Of a stretch of 64,000 nucleotides of DNA, positions 25,097-33,829 are shown in pieces; the stretch's first letter is position 1, and each line of letters starts with the position of its first letter. Source of the stretch: Pleomorphomonas carboxyditropha (GTDB lineage: Bacteria > Pseudomonadota > Alphaproteobacteria > Rhizobiales > Pleomorphomonadaceae); contig NZ_NQVN01000002.1 in assembly GCF_002770725.1 (NCBI RefSeq), positions 212,622-276,621 on the forward strand. The letters run 5' to 3'. Both the position numbers and the translations under genes were made by a program. A model generated the notes under the pieces. That model saw only the letters and a list, made by a program, of their open reading frames with translations, searched no databases and had not been told where the DNA came from.

Positions 25097-26002
25097 TCAG
25101 GTCCTCTTGGGAACTTCGGTTGCTCTTTGGCTCTCCCGGAGGGCGAGCAGTTTTTCCGCCGTCGGAATCTCTCCGTCGATCAAGGGAATTGTCGGCCTCA
25201 ACGCCTCCTCCTCGGCCGAGATCACCGGCACCGAGGCGATCAGGAGGCGCGTGTAGTCGTGTTCGGGCTGTTCGAAGACCCTGGCCGTCGGTCCGCTCTC
25301 GACGATGCGGCCACGGTAGAGCACGCCGACCTCGTCGGCGAAATTGCGCATCAGGCTGAGGTCGTGCGAGATGAAGAGATAGGTGAGGTCGAGCTGCCGG
25401 CCGAGGCTGGTGAGCAGCTCGATCACCCTGGCCTGCACCGACACGTCGAGCGCCGACGTCGGCTCGTCGAGCACGACCAGTTGCGGCGCCACGGCGAGCG
25501 CCCGGGCGATGGCGACGCGCTGCTTCTGGCCGCCGGAAAGCTCGTGCGGGTAGCGGTCGGCGAAGCTCGCCGGCAGTTGCACCATGTCGAGAAGCTCGGA
25601 GATGCGCCGCCGCCGGTCGGCGCGCGGATGGCCGTGCGCTTCGAGCGGCACGGCGATCGACTGGCCGATGGTACGGCGCGGGTTGAGCGACGAACCGGGG
25701 TTCTGGAACACCATCTGCACCTGGCGCGAATGGGCGCGGGTACCGAGCGTGCCGGTGATGTTCGCGCCGGAGAGCAGGACGTCGCCGCCCGTCGGCTGGA
25801 ACAGTCCCATGATCATGCGGGCGATGGTCGATTTTCCCGAGCCGCTCTCGCCGGCAAGCCCGTAGACCCCGCCGCGCCGGATGGAGAAGGACACGTGATC
25901 GACGGCCGTCATCTCGCCGGCCCGGCCACCGAAGGCGCCGGCGATCGGGAAGGTCTTGACGAGGTCGACGACCTCGAGAAGCGGGCTCTGCCTGGCATTC
26001 AT
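25097..26002 (-). CDS. Oligopeptide-type ABC transporter ATP-binding protein (DppF/OppF type)
   Basis: A 301-residue ATPase with Walker A GESGSGKST near residue 50, Q-loop VFQNPGSSLNPRRT, signature LSGGQKQRVAIARAL, Walker B LVVLDEPTSALD and a C-terminal extension of the peptide/nickel class. Begins at ATG 26002, overlapping the DppD-type gene by 4 bp. Powers the importer with the next gene's product. Confidence 0.93.
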   Translation of the reverse strand: MNARQSPLLEVVDLVKTFPIAGAFGGRAGEMTAVDHVSFSIRRGGVYGLAGESGSGKSTIARMIMGLFQPTGGDVLLSGANITGTLGTRAHSRQVQMVFQNPGSSLNPRRTIGQSIAVPLEAHGHPRADRRRRISELLDMVQLPASFADRYPHELSGGQKQRVAIARALAVAPQLVVLDEPTSALDVSVQARVIELLTSLGRQLDLTYLFISHDLSLMRNFADEVGVLYRGRIVESGPTARVFEQPEHDYTRLLIASVPVISAEEEALRPTIPLIDGEIPTAEKLLALRESQRATEVPKRT

Positions 26003-26844
26003 GGTGCCGCCTCCGTCCGTTCGGCCGGCCGGGCGCCGGTGAGGCGCGGCACCGCGTCGATCAGCGCCCGCGTGTAGGCGACCTTCGGCGCGGCGAACAA
26101 TTCGGCGGTCGGCGCCTCCTCGACCACCACGCCCTTGTGCATGACGTAGACGTAGTCGGAGGTTTCGCGCACCACGCCGAGATTGTGGGTGATCATCAGG
26201 AGTGCCAGGCCCCGCTCCTCGACCAGGTCCTTGAGCAGCTTGAGGATCTGCGCCTGGGTGGTGACGTCGAGCGCCGTGCCCGGCTCGTCGGCGATCAGCA
26301 GGCGCGGCTCCGACAGCAGCGCCATGGCGATCAGCACCCGCTGGCGCATGCCGCCCGACAGCATGATCGGATAGGAGCGCGCCACCCGCTCCGGCTCGCG
26401 CATCCTGACCTGCGCCAGCACTTCGAGAACGCGCTGCATGCGCTCGCGGCGCGACCGCGACCGCCCGAGCCGCCGGTCGGCGTATTTCAGGATCGTCGAC
26501 ATCTGGTCGGCGATGGTGAACACCGGGTTGAGCGAGCTCATCGGGTCCTGGAACACCATGGACATGTCGGTGCCCGTCAGTTTCAGGCGCTCGCGCCGGG
26601 GCATGGTCAGGAGGTCGCGGCCGTCGTAGAGGATGGCGCCGGAGCTGATCGAGGCCGGCGGCATGTGCAGAAGGCCCATGATCGACTTCATGGTCACCGT
26701 CTTGCCGGAACCGCTTTCGCCGACCAGCGCCACGTGGCTTCGGGCGGGAACGTCGAGACTGACCCCGTGCAGCACCGGCTGGGTGCGGCCGTATGTGGTG
26801 AACTCGACCGAAAGGTCGCGGACGGAGAGCAGGGCGTCGCTCAT
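25999..26844 (-). CDS. Oligopeptide-type ABC transporter ATP-binding protein (DppD/OppD type)
   Basis: A 281-residue ATPase with Walker [10 protein letters not shown] near residue 42, Q-loop [14 protein letters not shown], signature [15 protein letters not shown], Walker [13 protein letters not shown] and switch [12 protein letters not shown] 26844 overlaps the permease gene by 4 bp. The pair of distinct ATPases is usual for dipeptide/oligopeptide/nickel importers. Confidence 0.93.
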   Translation of the reverse strand: MSDALLSVRDLSVEFTTYGRTQPVLHGVSLDVPARSHVALVGESGSGKTVTMKSIMGLLHMPPASISSGAILYDGRDLLTMPRRERLKLTGTDMSMVFQDPMSSLNPVFTIADQMSTILKYADRRLGRSRSRRERMQRVLEVLAQVRMREPERVARSYPIMLSGGMRQRVLIAMALLSEPRLLIADEPGTALDVTTQAQILKLLKDLVEERGLALLMITHNLGVVRETSDYVYVMHKGVVVEEAPTAELFAAPKVAYTRALIDAVPRLTGARPAERTEAAP

Positions 26845-27728
26845 CGCACGTTCTCCACGTCGTAGAGGTCGCGCAGGCCGTCGCCGAGCAGGTTGAAGCC
26901 GAGGGCGACGAACAGGATGGCACAGCCCGGCAGCACCGATTCCCACCAGTAGTCGGGCAGGAAGGCCGAACCGGAGGCCACCATGGTGCCGAGGTCGGGC
27001 GTCGGCGGCTGGATGCCGAGGCCGAGGAAGGACAGCGACGCGCCGACCAGGATGACGAAGCCGCAGTCGAGCGACGTCTTCACCGCGATGGCCGACACGC
27101 AGTTGGGCAGGATCTCGCGAAAGAGGATGTGGAACTTGCTGGCGCCCAGCGTTTCCGCCGCCTCGACGAATTCCCGCGTCCTGAGCTGGCGGGTGATCGA
27201 GTAGATGAGGCGGGTGTGCCAGGTCCACCAAAGCGCGGCGATGGCCAGCATGGAGTTGACGAGGTCGGGCGACAGCACCGCCGCCACCGCCAGCGCCATG
27301 ACCAGCGGCGGGATGGCGAGGGCGATGTCGGTGAGGCGCATGATGACGATCTCGACCCAGCCGCCGAAGTAGCCGGCCGTCAGGCCGAGGACGGTGCCGA
27401 TCGGGATGGCGGTGCCCAGCACGACGACGGCGAGAAGCAGCGAGACGCGGAAGCCGAAGATCACGCGGGTGAAGATGTCGCGGCCGACGTTGTCGGTGCC
27501 GAACCAGTAGTCCGCCGACGGCGGCAGGTGACGGGCGCGGAAATTGACGACGGCGCCGACGTGATCGGGGTAGGGCGTGATCCACGGCGCAAGGAGGGCG
27601 GCGAGGACGCAGGCGACGACGATGACGAGGCCGATCATCGCCGTCGGGTTGCGCGAGAAGCGATACCAGCTCTGATAGGCGCTGGACAGGCGCGGCGCGT
27701 CTTCGGGGAGGGCGAGTTCGTCGCTCAT
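26841..27728 (-). CDS. Oligopeptide-type ABC transporter permease (DppC type)
   Basis: A 295-residue inner-membrane protein with an N-terminal helix (IGLVIVVACVLAALLAPWI, ~32-50), the DppC-type periplasmic motif FGTDNVGRDIFTRVIFG, and the EAA loop EFVEAAETLGASKFHILFREILPN. About six helices. Translationally coupled on both sides by ATGA overlaps. Confidence 0.93.
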   Translation of the reverse strand: MSDELALPEDAPRLSSAYQSWYRFSRNPTAMIGLVIVVACVLAALLAPWITPYPDHVGAVVNFRARHLPPSADYWFGTDNVGRDIFTRVIFGFRVSLLLAVVVLGTAIPIGTVLGLTAGYFGGWVEIVIMRLTDIALAIPPLVMALAVAAVLSPDLVNSMLAIAALWWTWHTRLIYSITRQLRTREFVEAAETLGASKFHILFREILPNCVSAIAVKTSLDCGFVILVGASLSFLGLGIQPPTPDLGTMVASGSAFLPDYWWESVLPGCAILFVALGFNLLGDGLRDLYDVENVR

Positions 27729-28750
27729 TGCCGGCTCCCCCGGATGCGCACGCGCGGATCGACGAGGCCGACCAGGAGATCGATGACGAGGTTGACCAGC
27801 ACGAAGAACACGCCGGAGACCATCACCACGCCCATGACGGCGTTGAGATCCTTCTGGAGGATGGTGCGGATGCCGTAGGCGGCCATGCCGGGCCAGGCGA
27901 ACACCAGCTCGACGACGAAGGCGTTGCCGATCAGCGAGGCGAATTCGAGGCCGAGAATGGTGAGCGGCGGCACGAAGCTCGGGCGCAGCATGTACTTGCA
28001 GACGCGGACCCACTCGGGCACGCCGAAGGCGCGGCTCGCCTCGATGTAGTCCTGGCTCGACACGTCGATCATCGAGGAGCGGGTGATGCGCGCCATCTGG
28101 CCCATGGTGGCGGCGGCCAGCGAGATGGCCGGCAGCAGCAGATAGCGCAAGCCCTCGAGAAAGGCGTCGGGACGGCCGGCGATAATCGAGTCCACCAGCA
28201 CGAGGCCGGTATACCCGGGGGCGAAGTCGAAGTTGGGCGGCAGGCGGCCGGTGGTCGGCAGGATATGCAGCACGTAGCCGGCGAGGATCTGGAGAAGCAG
28301 CGCCAGGAAGAAGCTCGGCGTCACCGCCGAGAAGATGGCGACGAGCCGCACCGCGTTGTCCGGCCAGCGATCCTTCCAGTAGGCGGCGACGACGCCGAGC
28401 GGCACGCCGCACACCACGGCGATGAAGATGGTGGCCAATACCAGTTCCAGCGTGGCGGCGAAGGTGTCCCGGATGTCGTCGTTGACCGGCCGCTCCGTGA
28501 GCAGCGACCTGCCCAGGTCGCCATGCGCCAGGCCGACGACGAACAAGCCGTATTGCTCGACGATCGGCCGGTCGAGGCCGAGCTTCTTCTGGAGGTCGGC
28601 GACCTGTTCCTGCGTCGCCGTCGGCCCGAGCGCCATGCGGGCCGGATCGCCGGGAACGGCGCGGGCGATGATGAAGATCACCATCGATAGCCCGACCAGG
28701 ACCAGCAGCGACCACAGGACGCGCCGCAGGAGGAAGCGGAGGAATTCCAA
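27725..28750 (-). CDS. Oligopeptide-type ABC transporter permease (DppB type)
   Basis: A permease of ~341 residues beginning LEFLRFLLRRVLWS, with the first transmembrane helix right after it, as is normal for DppB. The EAA loop reads DYIEASRAFGVPEWVRVCKYML. TTG 28750 is chosen: GGAG lies ~8 nt upstream and the length fits. ATG 28792 (355 residues) and GTG 28834 (369 residues) are alternatives; the latter would sit inside a stem-loop and is unlikely. Forms the channel with the DppC-type protein. Confidence 0.88.
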   Translation of the reverse strand: MEFLRFLLRRVLWSLLVLVGLSMVIFIIARAVPGDPARMALGPTATQEQVADLQKKLGLDRPIVEQYGLFVVGLAHGDLGRSLLTERPVNDDIRDTFAATLELVLATIFIAVVCGVPLGVVAAYWKDRWPDNAVRLVAIFSAVTPSFFLALLLQILAGYVLHILPTTGRLPPNFDFAPGYTGLVLVDSIIAGRPDAFLEGLRYLLLPAISLAAATMGQMARITRSSMIDVSSQDYIEASRAFGVPEWVRVCKYMLRPSFVPPLTILGLEFASLIGNAFVVELVFAWPGMAAYGIRTILQKDLNAVMGVVMVSGVFFVLVNLVIDLLVGLVDPRVRIRGSRQ

Positions 28751-28815
28751 GGAGCGGTCTCCGGAGCCTGGGGAAGGGGACCGGCGCGCCATTCGGCTTG
28801 CGCGCCGGTCCGACG

Positions 28816-28842
28816 TCACGAGAGCAGGGGGCACTCTCGTGA
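28816..28842 (-). other. Intercistronic stem-loop between binding-protein and permease genes
   Basis: Perfect 9-bp arms TCACGAGAG (28816-28824) and CTCTCGTGA (28834-28842) with a 9-nt loop, located after the binding-protein stop and before the first permease. Such stems commonly protect the upstream message and reduce read-through, giving more binding protein than permease. Confidence 0.5.
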
Positions 28843-28893
28843 ATTCATGAAATGGAGCTCAAGGGTATCGGCCCGGTCATGTTGCCCGAACGG

Positions 28894-30459
28894 CTACTGG
28901 CAGGTCCAGCTGTACTTGGTGAAGTCGTAATCGAACGACTGCATCGGCACCGCCTTGAAGCCGTCGAGACACTTGTCCATGGCGTGCTGGACGGTCTGGG
29001 TCTGCAGGAAGACGTCGGCCTGCAGGTCGACCAGCCTGTGCTGGAGCGTCTTGTAGAGAGCCGCCTGCTCCGCCTTGTCGGTGGTGGCGCGGGCGTCGTC
29101 GATCAGCTTGTCCACCTCCGGATCCTGCAGCCACTCCATCGACGACCAGGTGCCGGCGGCCTTGGAATGATACTGGGTGAAGAACATCGAGTCCGGCGAC
29201 GGATAGGTCGGCGAGAAGAAGATCTGGTTGACCGCCGGGCTGGTCTCGACCTTGCTGGCGAGCTCGGTGATGCGGTTCCAGGGGTCGGCCTGCTGCGTCA
29301 CGACGAAGCCGATCTGTTCGAGGTTGGCCTGCATGAGCAGGCTGATCTCTTCCTCGAACTTGGTGCCGGCGACATAGCCGAGGACGATCGGGATCTTCTG
29401 CCCGGTATATTTGGACTTGGCGATCTCGGCCTTGGCCGCCTCGATATCGTAGACCGGGGCCGGCAGGTCCGACGCGTAGAAGTCGGCGAAGTTCTTCGGC
29501 AGCGGGCCGTTGAGCTCGCCGCCCGGCACGATCACCTCGCGGATGGTGGCATAGTCGGTGGCGAGCGCGATGGCCTTGCGGATGTGGATGTCGTCGGTCG
29601 GCGCCACCTTGCTGTTGAGCTTGAGGTAGAAGGCCGTCGGCGTGTCCTCGGCGACGATCTTGAAGCGTCCCATCGCCTCGAGCGCCTTGTAGGTCTCCGG
29701 CGACTGGTACTGCGAGGACATGGTCAGCTCGCCCGAGGCGGCCAGCGAGCGCACGGTGGCCTCGTCGTTGGTGATGATCCAGCGCACCTCGTCGATCGGG
29801 CCGGGGCCGAAGCCCTTGTAGTAGTCGGGGTTGCGGTCGATGGTCATCTGCGAGCCGCGGTCCCAGCTCGTCAGCGTGTAGGCGCCGGCCCCGGCGACAT
29901 GGGTGGCGAGGTAGCTCTGGCCGTCGTCGTCGCCGAGGTTCGCCTCGACCACCTTGGAATTCAGCACCATGATCGCCGGCACCGTCGACAGGAACGGCGC
30001 GAAGGTCTTCGACAGCGTGAACTTCACCGTATGGTCGTCGACGGCGGTCACCGAGCCGGGCTTCAGCACGTCGGCGAACAGGTTGGCCGGCCCCTGGTTG
30101 ATCCTGAGCAGGCGCTCGACGGAATAGACGACGTCGGCGGCGGTGACGGGCGTGCCGTCGGAGAACCGGGCGTCGGCGCGCAGCTTGAAGACGACTTCCC
30201 GGGTATCGTCGGAAACCGTCCAGCTCTCGGCGAGCTCGGGCACGAGATTGCCGGCGGGATCGACGTTGACGAGGCCGTCGTAAAGGTTCACCGCCGCCAT
30301 GTAGTCGGTGTAGTCGGAGATCTTGGCCGGATCGATGGTGCCGAAGATCTGCACGGTGTTCATGGTGACGACGGTCTTGGCCTCGGCCGTGGCGGCGGCC
30401 ATGCCCGAAGCCGTGACCGCCGCGAAGACAGTGAAGAGGAAGCGTGACTTGCGGTTCAT
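28894..30459 (-). CDS. Substrate-binding protein of an oligopeptide-type ABC importer
   Basis: A 521-residue family 5 solute-binding protein with signal peptide (residues 1-27, ending AEAK). Typical stretches include YMAAVNLYDGLVNVD, ESWTVSDDTREVVFKLR and DIHIRKAIALATDY. AGAGGGG lies ~11 nt before ATG 30459. It is the first gene of the operon with two permeases, two ATPases, HyuA-like and two DUF917 proteins. The ligand is probably a small peptide-like or cyclic-amide compound given the operon, which is inference. Confidence 0.93.
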   Translation of the reverse strand: MNRKSRFLFTVFAAVTASGMAAATAEAKTVVTMNTVQIFGTIDPAKISDYTDYMAAVNLYDGLVNVDPAGNLVPELAESWTVSDDTREVVFKLRADARFSDGTPVTAADVVYSVERLLRINQGPANLFADVLKPGSVTAVDDHTVKFTLSKTFAPFLSTVPAIMVLNSKVVEANLGDDDGQSYLATHVAGAGAYTLTSWDRGSQMTIDRNPDYYKGFGPGPIDEVRWIITNDEATVRSLAASGELTMSSQYQSPETYKALEAMGRFKIVAEDTPTAFYLKLNSKVAPTDDIHIRKAIALATDYATIREVIVPGGELNGPLPKNFADFYASDLPAPVYDIEAAKAEIAKSKYTGQKIPIVLGYVAGTKFEEEISLLMQANLEQIGFVVTQQADPWNRITELASKVETSPAVNQIFFSPTYPSPDSMFFTQYHSKAAGTWSSMEWLQDPEVDKLIDDARATTDKAEQAALYKTLQHRLVDLQADVFLQTQTVQHAMDKCLDGFKAVPMQSFDYDFTKYSWTCQ

Positions 30460-30655
30460 GGACTGGGACCCCTCTTTCTGATTTGAAGCCGCCGCTGTTT
30501 TCCGGCCGGGCAACCATGGCCCGGCCTCGATCGCGGTCGTTTCGGACGATTTCCGTCCCGTGAGCTCGAGGCCGATGTTGCGAAAGCCGCGAATGCTTCT
30601 CAAGCGCCCAAGCGGATAGGTTTTGCGCAAAAAGGTATAGGTCCGGGGCTGCGGC

Positions 30656-33013
30656 TCAGCCGACGAGGCCGAGCGCCCGGGCGGCGGCGATCGCTTCCTT
30701 GCGTCGGCGGCAGCCGAGCTTGCGGTAGACGTTGCCGAGGTGGAACTTCACCGTCGCCTCGGAGATCTGCAGCATCTTGGCGACGAACTTGTTGGAGGCG
30801 CCCTCGGTGACCATCATCAGCACCTTGGTCTCCTGGCGCGAAAGACCGTTGCGGGAACCGAGGCCCGAGTTGCCGAGACCGAAGTCGCGCAGGCGGCGCA
30901 GCACCTGGCGCGCCTCGCTCAAGGCCGACAGGAAATCGGCGATGCGGCGGTTGGCGAGGAGGTCGGCCAGGAACACCTGCTCCTCGGACAGCGACCCGAT
31001 GCAGCCGTTGCGCGCCACCGTCTCGAAGGTCGCCTGCAACTGGGCGCGCGCCCGGGTGAGGTCGCGCTGGCGCTTGAGGACGTAGGCGTTCCAGATCTGC
31101 ACGCCGATCCGCTGGCGCGCCGTCAGGGCGAGGTTGGCCTCGATGGCGGCGAGGCAGTCGACGAGGTCGGGCCGCGTCGGCGTCTCGAACACCATGTGCC
31201 GCAGCCAGCAGAGGGCGACGGCGATTTCGTCGCGGTGGCCGAGGCGGGCGAGCTGCCGGGCGTTGGAGGCGACCGCCTGGGTCACCGGCGTCGGCAACTG
31301 GGCGAGGCGGTCGGCGGCCTCGCGCCACCGGTTGCCGTTCTGCATCACCGTCACTTCCCGGCTGTCGATCATCATCTGGAACTGCCGGTTCTGCACCTGG
31401 TAGACGCGCCAGCGGTCGAGGAAGGACCGGGCGGCGATGGCCGAATAGCGCCGCGACAGCGCCTGACTGCCGTATTGCAGCGCGAACTCGATGAGCGTCG
31501 GCCAGATCTCGCCGTGCGAGAACAGCTCGAGATCCCGGTTGAGGAACAGGATCAGCGCTTCGTCGCTGCCTTCCTCGTAACCGACGCAACCCTTCAGAAG
31601 CTTGAGGAGAAGCTGGTCGTGCGGGCTGTCGAAGCCGAGGCTGGCGATGTCGCGCTCGGCCTCGGCCGCCCATTCGCCGGCGGATGCCGCGTCGCCGGCC
31701 ATCAGCCGCATGATGGCGAGGTGGAGGGAGATGTAGAAGGCGAGCAGGCTGGCGCCGGCGGCGCGATAATGGCGCAACGCCCGCTCGGCGACGTCGTCGG
31801 CTTCGGCGAACCGGCGCGAGCGGAGGTAGAATTCGAGGATTGCGTTGTGGATGCTGCCCCTCAGCAGATGCGCCTCGATCGGCAGATCGGCCAGGATGGC
31901 GAAGGCGAGGCGCAGCAGCTCGTCGGTGAGCGGGATATCCTCGTAGATCAGCATGACCAGGCGGAAGCTGCGGAACGCCACCGTGTACTGCCCGCGATCG
32001 GCCAGCACGCGGCCCGGATCGAGCGTCGCACTGCCGAAGCGGTCGGCCAGCAGGCGACGGGCAAGGGACACCTCGCCGTGCTTCAGGGCTTGCAGCGCCC
32101 GGCAGAGCGCCACGGTGTCGCTTTGCAGGCTCGCCTCCTCGGGAAAACCGGCGAGAACGGCGTCGAAGGCGATGGCGCCGTGGAAATAGAGGAAATACCA
32201 GCCGTGTTCGGTCTCCAGCAGGCGTTCGGCCGCCTCGAACTCACCGGATCGCTGCATGTTCAGGATGGTTTCGGTGGTAAATCCCAATTCGGCGCTCGCC
32301 GCCGCCATGGCCGGCCGGAGCCCGGGGTCGGCGATGCGCCGGCCCTGCTCGGCGACAAGCGCGTCGGCGAGCGGCTCGGCGATGTCGCGGCCGCCGATCT
32401 CCCAGGCGCCCGACGCGTCGAGGCGGGCGAGCGGCAGCGGCGGCGCGCCGCCGGTCACCCTGCGGCCGGCGAGCATCATGGCGAGGCGGACGAGCGTTTC
32501 GGCCGGCAGGTCCGCCAGAATTTCCTCGGCGATGAAGCGCGATAAGACGACCGGATCGATCGACCGCCGGCCGCCGGTATCGATCAGAAGCGGCCAGCCG
32601 CCGGTCGCCAGGGCGATCTCCGCCCCCGGCCTTTCGCCGAAGGCCGCGACGAGTTCCCGAGCCTCGTAGAGCAGGGCCTCCTCGGGCAGCTTGTAGGCCG
32701 CACCGAAGGCGGCGAGCCGGTCGAGACCGGACAGGCGGGTGGCCGGACGCTTGGCGAGCACCAGCCTGCCGCCGGCGGCGAGATCGGGCAGGCGGGCGGC
32801 CGGAGCGTCCGCGGGCACGTCCCACAGGCGAAGGTCGCCGGCTATCCCGGGCGGCTGGCCGTCCCGCCGCACCGGCAGCCCCCGGGCGGCGGCGAAATCG
32901 GCGAGCAGGCGCGACTTGCCCATGCCGGCCAGGGCCTCGATCAGGACGACCGGCTCGCCGCGCGCCTCGACGAGCCGGAGCAGACGCCTTTTCCTGATCT
33001 CTCCGATATCCAC
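30656..33013 (-). CDS. LuxR-family regulator with N-terminal ATPase-like domain (MalT/LAL-like)
   Basis: A 785-residue protein from GTG 33013. A degenerate-looking P-loop EALAGMGKSRLL lies near residues 27-38, the middle ~500 residues are helical repeats of the MalT type, and the last ~65 residues are a LuxR helix-turn-helix (LSRQETKVLMMVTEGASNKFVAKML, then TVKFHLGNVYRKL). Such proteins are ligand- and ATP-dependent activators. It precedes the peptide-type importer operon on the same strand with a 196-bp gap, so it probably controls it. The N-terminal ATPase part is short for the family. Confidence 0.88.
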   Translation of the reverse strand: MDIGEIRKRRLLRLVEARGEPVVLIEALAGMGKSRLLADFAAARGLPVRRDGQPPGIAGDLRLWDVPADAPAARLPDLAAGGRLVLAKRPATRLSGLDRLAAFGAAYKLPEEALLYEARELVAAFGERPGAEIALATGGWPLLIDTGGRRSIDPVVLSRFIAEEILADLPAETLVRLAMMLAGRRVTGGAPPLPLARLDASGAWEIGGRDIAEPLADALVAEQGRRIADPGLRPAMAAASAELGFTTETILNMQRSGEFEAAERLLETEHGWYFLYFHGAIAFDAVLAGFPEEASLQSDTVALCRALQALKHGEVSLARRLLADRFGSATLDPGRVLADRGQYTVAFRSFRLVMLIYEDIPLTDELLRLAFAILADLPIEAHLLRGSIHNAILEFYLRSRRFAEADDVAERALRHYRAAGASLLAFYISLHLAIMRLMAGDAASAGEWAAEAERDIASLGFDSPHDQLLLKLLKGCVGYEEGSDEALILFLNRDLELFSHGEIWPTLIEFALQYGSQALSRRYSAIAARSFLDRWRVYQVQNRQFQMMIDSREVTVMQNGNRWREAADRLAQLPTPVTQAVASNARQLARLGHRDEIAVALCWLRHMVFETPTRPDLVDCLAAIEANLALTARQRIGVQIWNAYVLKRQRDLTRARAQLQATFETVARNGCIGSLSEEQVFLADLLANRRIADFLSALSEARQVLRRLRDFGLGNSGLGSRNGLSRQETKVLMMVTEGASNKFVAKMLQISEATVKFHLGNVYRKLGCRRRKEAIAAARALGLVG

Positions 33014-33145
33014 GTCGCGGCCCTCGTCCTGTTCAGGCCGCAGGAAAGATCATATGGGCAGGGAGAACAAGAGGATCGTTGCCGGCCGCCGAACCGTGCC
33101 CCTCGGTGTCCGGCAGGCCTCGCCATGCCAGGAGGCTTTGTCGCC

Positions 33146-33829
33146 TCAGCCGCGCAACGGAGGAAACAGCCGGCCTGTCGTGGCGCAGTAGGCGTCGTAG
33201 GCGGCCCCGAATGTCCTGCGCATCATCGCCTCCTCGTTCGGGACGCGGATGAACCACATGGCGGCGAAGGCCGGGATCACCGGCAGGCCGGCGATCCAGT
33301 TCTGGACGAGCAGCGGCTGCGCCAGCGCCGAGAACCAGATCGCCGCGTACATCGGGTGGCGGATGCGGGCATAGATGCCCCGCGTCACCAGCTCATGGCT
33401 CTCGCGCACTTCGAGGCCCGGGCTCCAGTTGCGGCCGAGATCGGCATGGCTGCGCCAGAACAGCCACAGATAGGGGATCTGCAGCAGCGCGCCGATCCAT
33501 GCCGCCCATGCCGGCAACCGATAGTTCGCGGCGTCGAACAGGCCTGTGGCGAGCTGCAGCAGCGGCAGGACCATCATCGTCGCGAACATGCCGGCGAGCA
33601 GGAGCATGTCTGTCGGCCCCTTGCTGGCCTCGACAATCCGGTTGTGGCGGTTGCGCAGGGAATACGGCGTGCGGATGGCCACGGTGGCGAGGAAGGCCGC
33701 GAGCCAGACCAGCGCGCCGGCACCGTTCTCGCGCCAGCGCCCAAGGGCAAGCGCCAGCAGGACCAGGGCCAGAACCATGGTGGCGATCGCCGGTAGGCTG
33801 GTCGTCATGGGGCGTCCGGACGGGGTCAT
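33146..33829 (-). CDS. Methyltransferase family membrane protein (isoprenylcysteine methyltransferase-like)
   Basis: A 227-residue protein with about five transmembrane helices and the C-terminal RGIYARIRHPMYAAIWF motif with the R-H-P-x-Y signature of the ICMT/phospholipid methyltransferase fold, followed by NEEAMMRRTFGAAYDAYCA. These inner-membrane enzymes methylate small lipophilic acceptors using SAM. ATG 33829 overlaps the monooxygenase stop codon by 4 bp; ATG 33808 is a second in-frame start. Co-transcribed with the monooxygenase, so a two-step modification of one metabolite is plausible. Confidence 0.9.
   Translation of the reverse strand: MTPSGRPMTTSLPAIATMVLALVLLALALGRWRENGAGALVWLAAFLATVAIRTPYSLRNRHNRIVEASKGPTDMLLLAGMFATMMVLPLLQLATGLFDAANYRLPAWAAWIGALLQIPYLWLFWRSHADLGRNWSPGLEVRESHELVTRGIYARIRHPMYAAIWFSALAQPLLVQNWIAGLPVIPAFAAMWFIRVPNEEAMMRRTFGAAYDAYCATTGRLFPPLRG

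Noticed and set aside
27725-28834. Longest possible permease start at GTG 28834
   Set aside because: It would begin inside a perfect stem-loop and add a polar, Arg/Ser-rich leader not typical of DppB.
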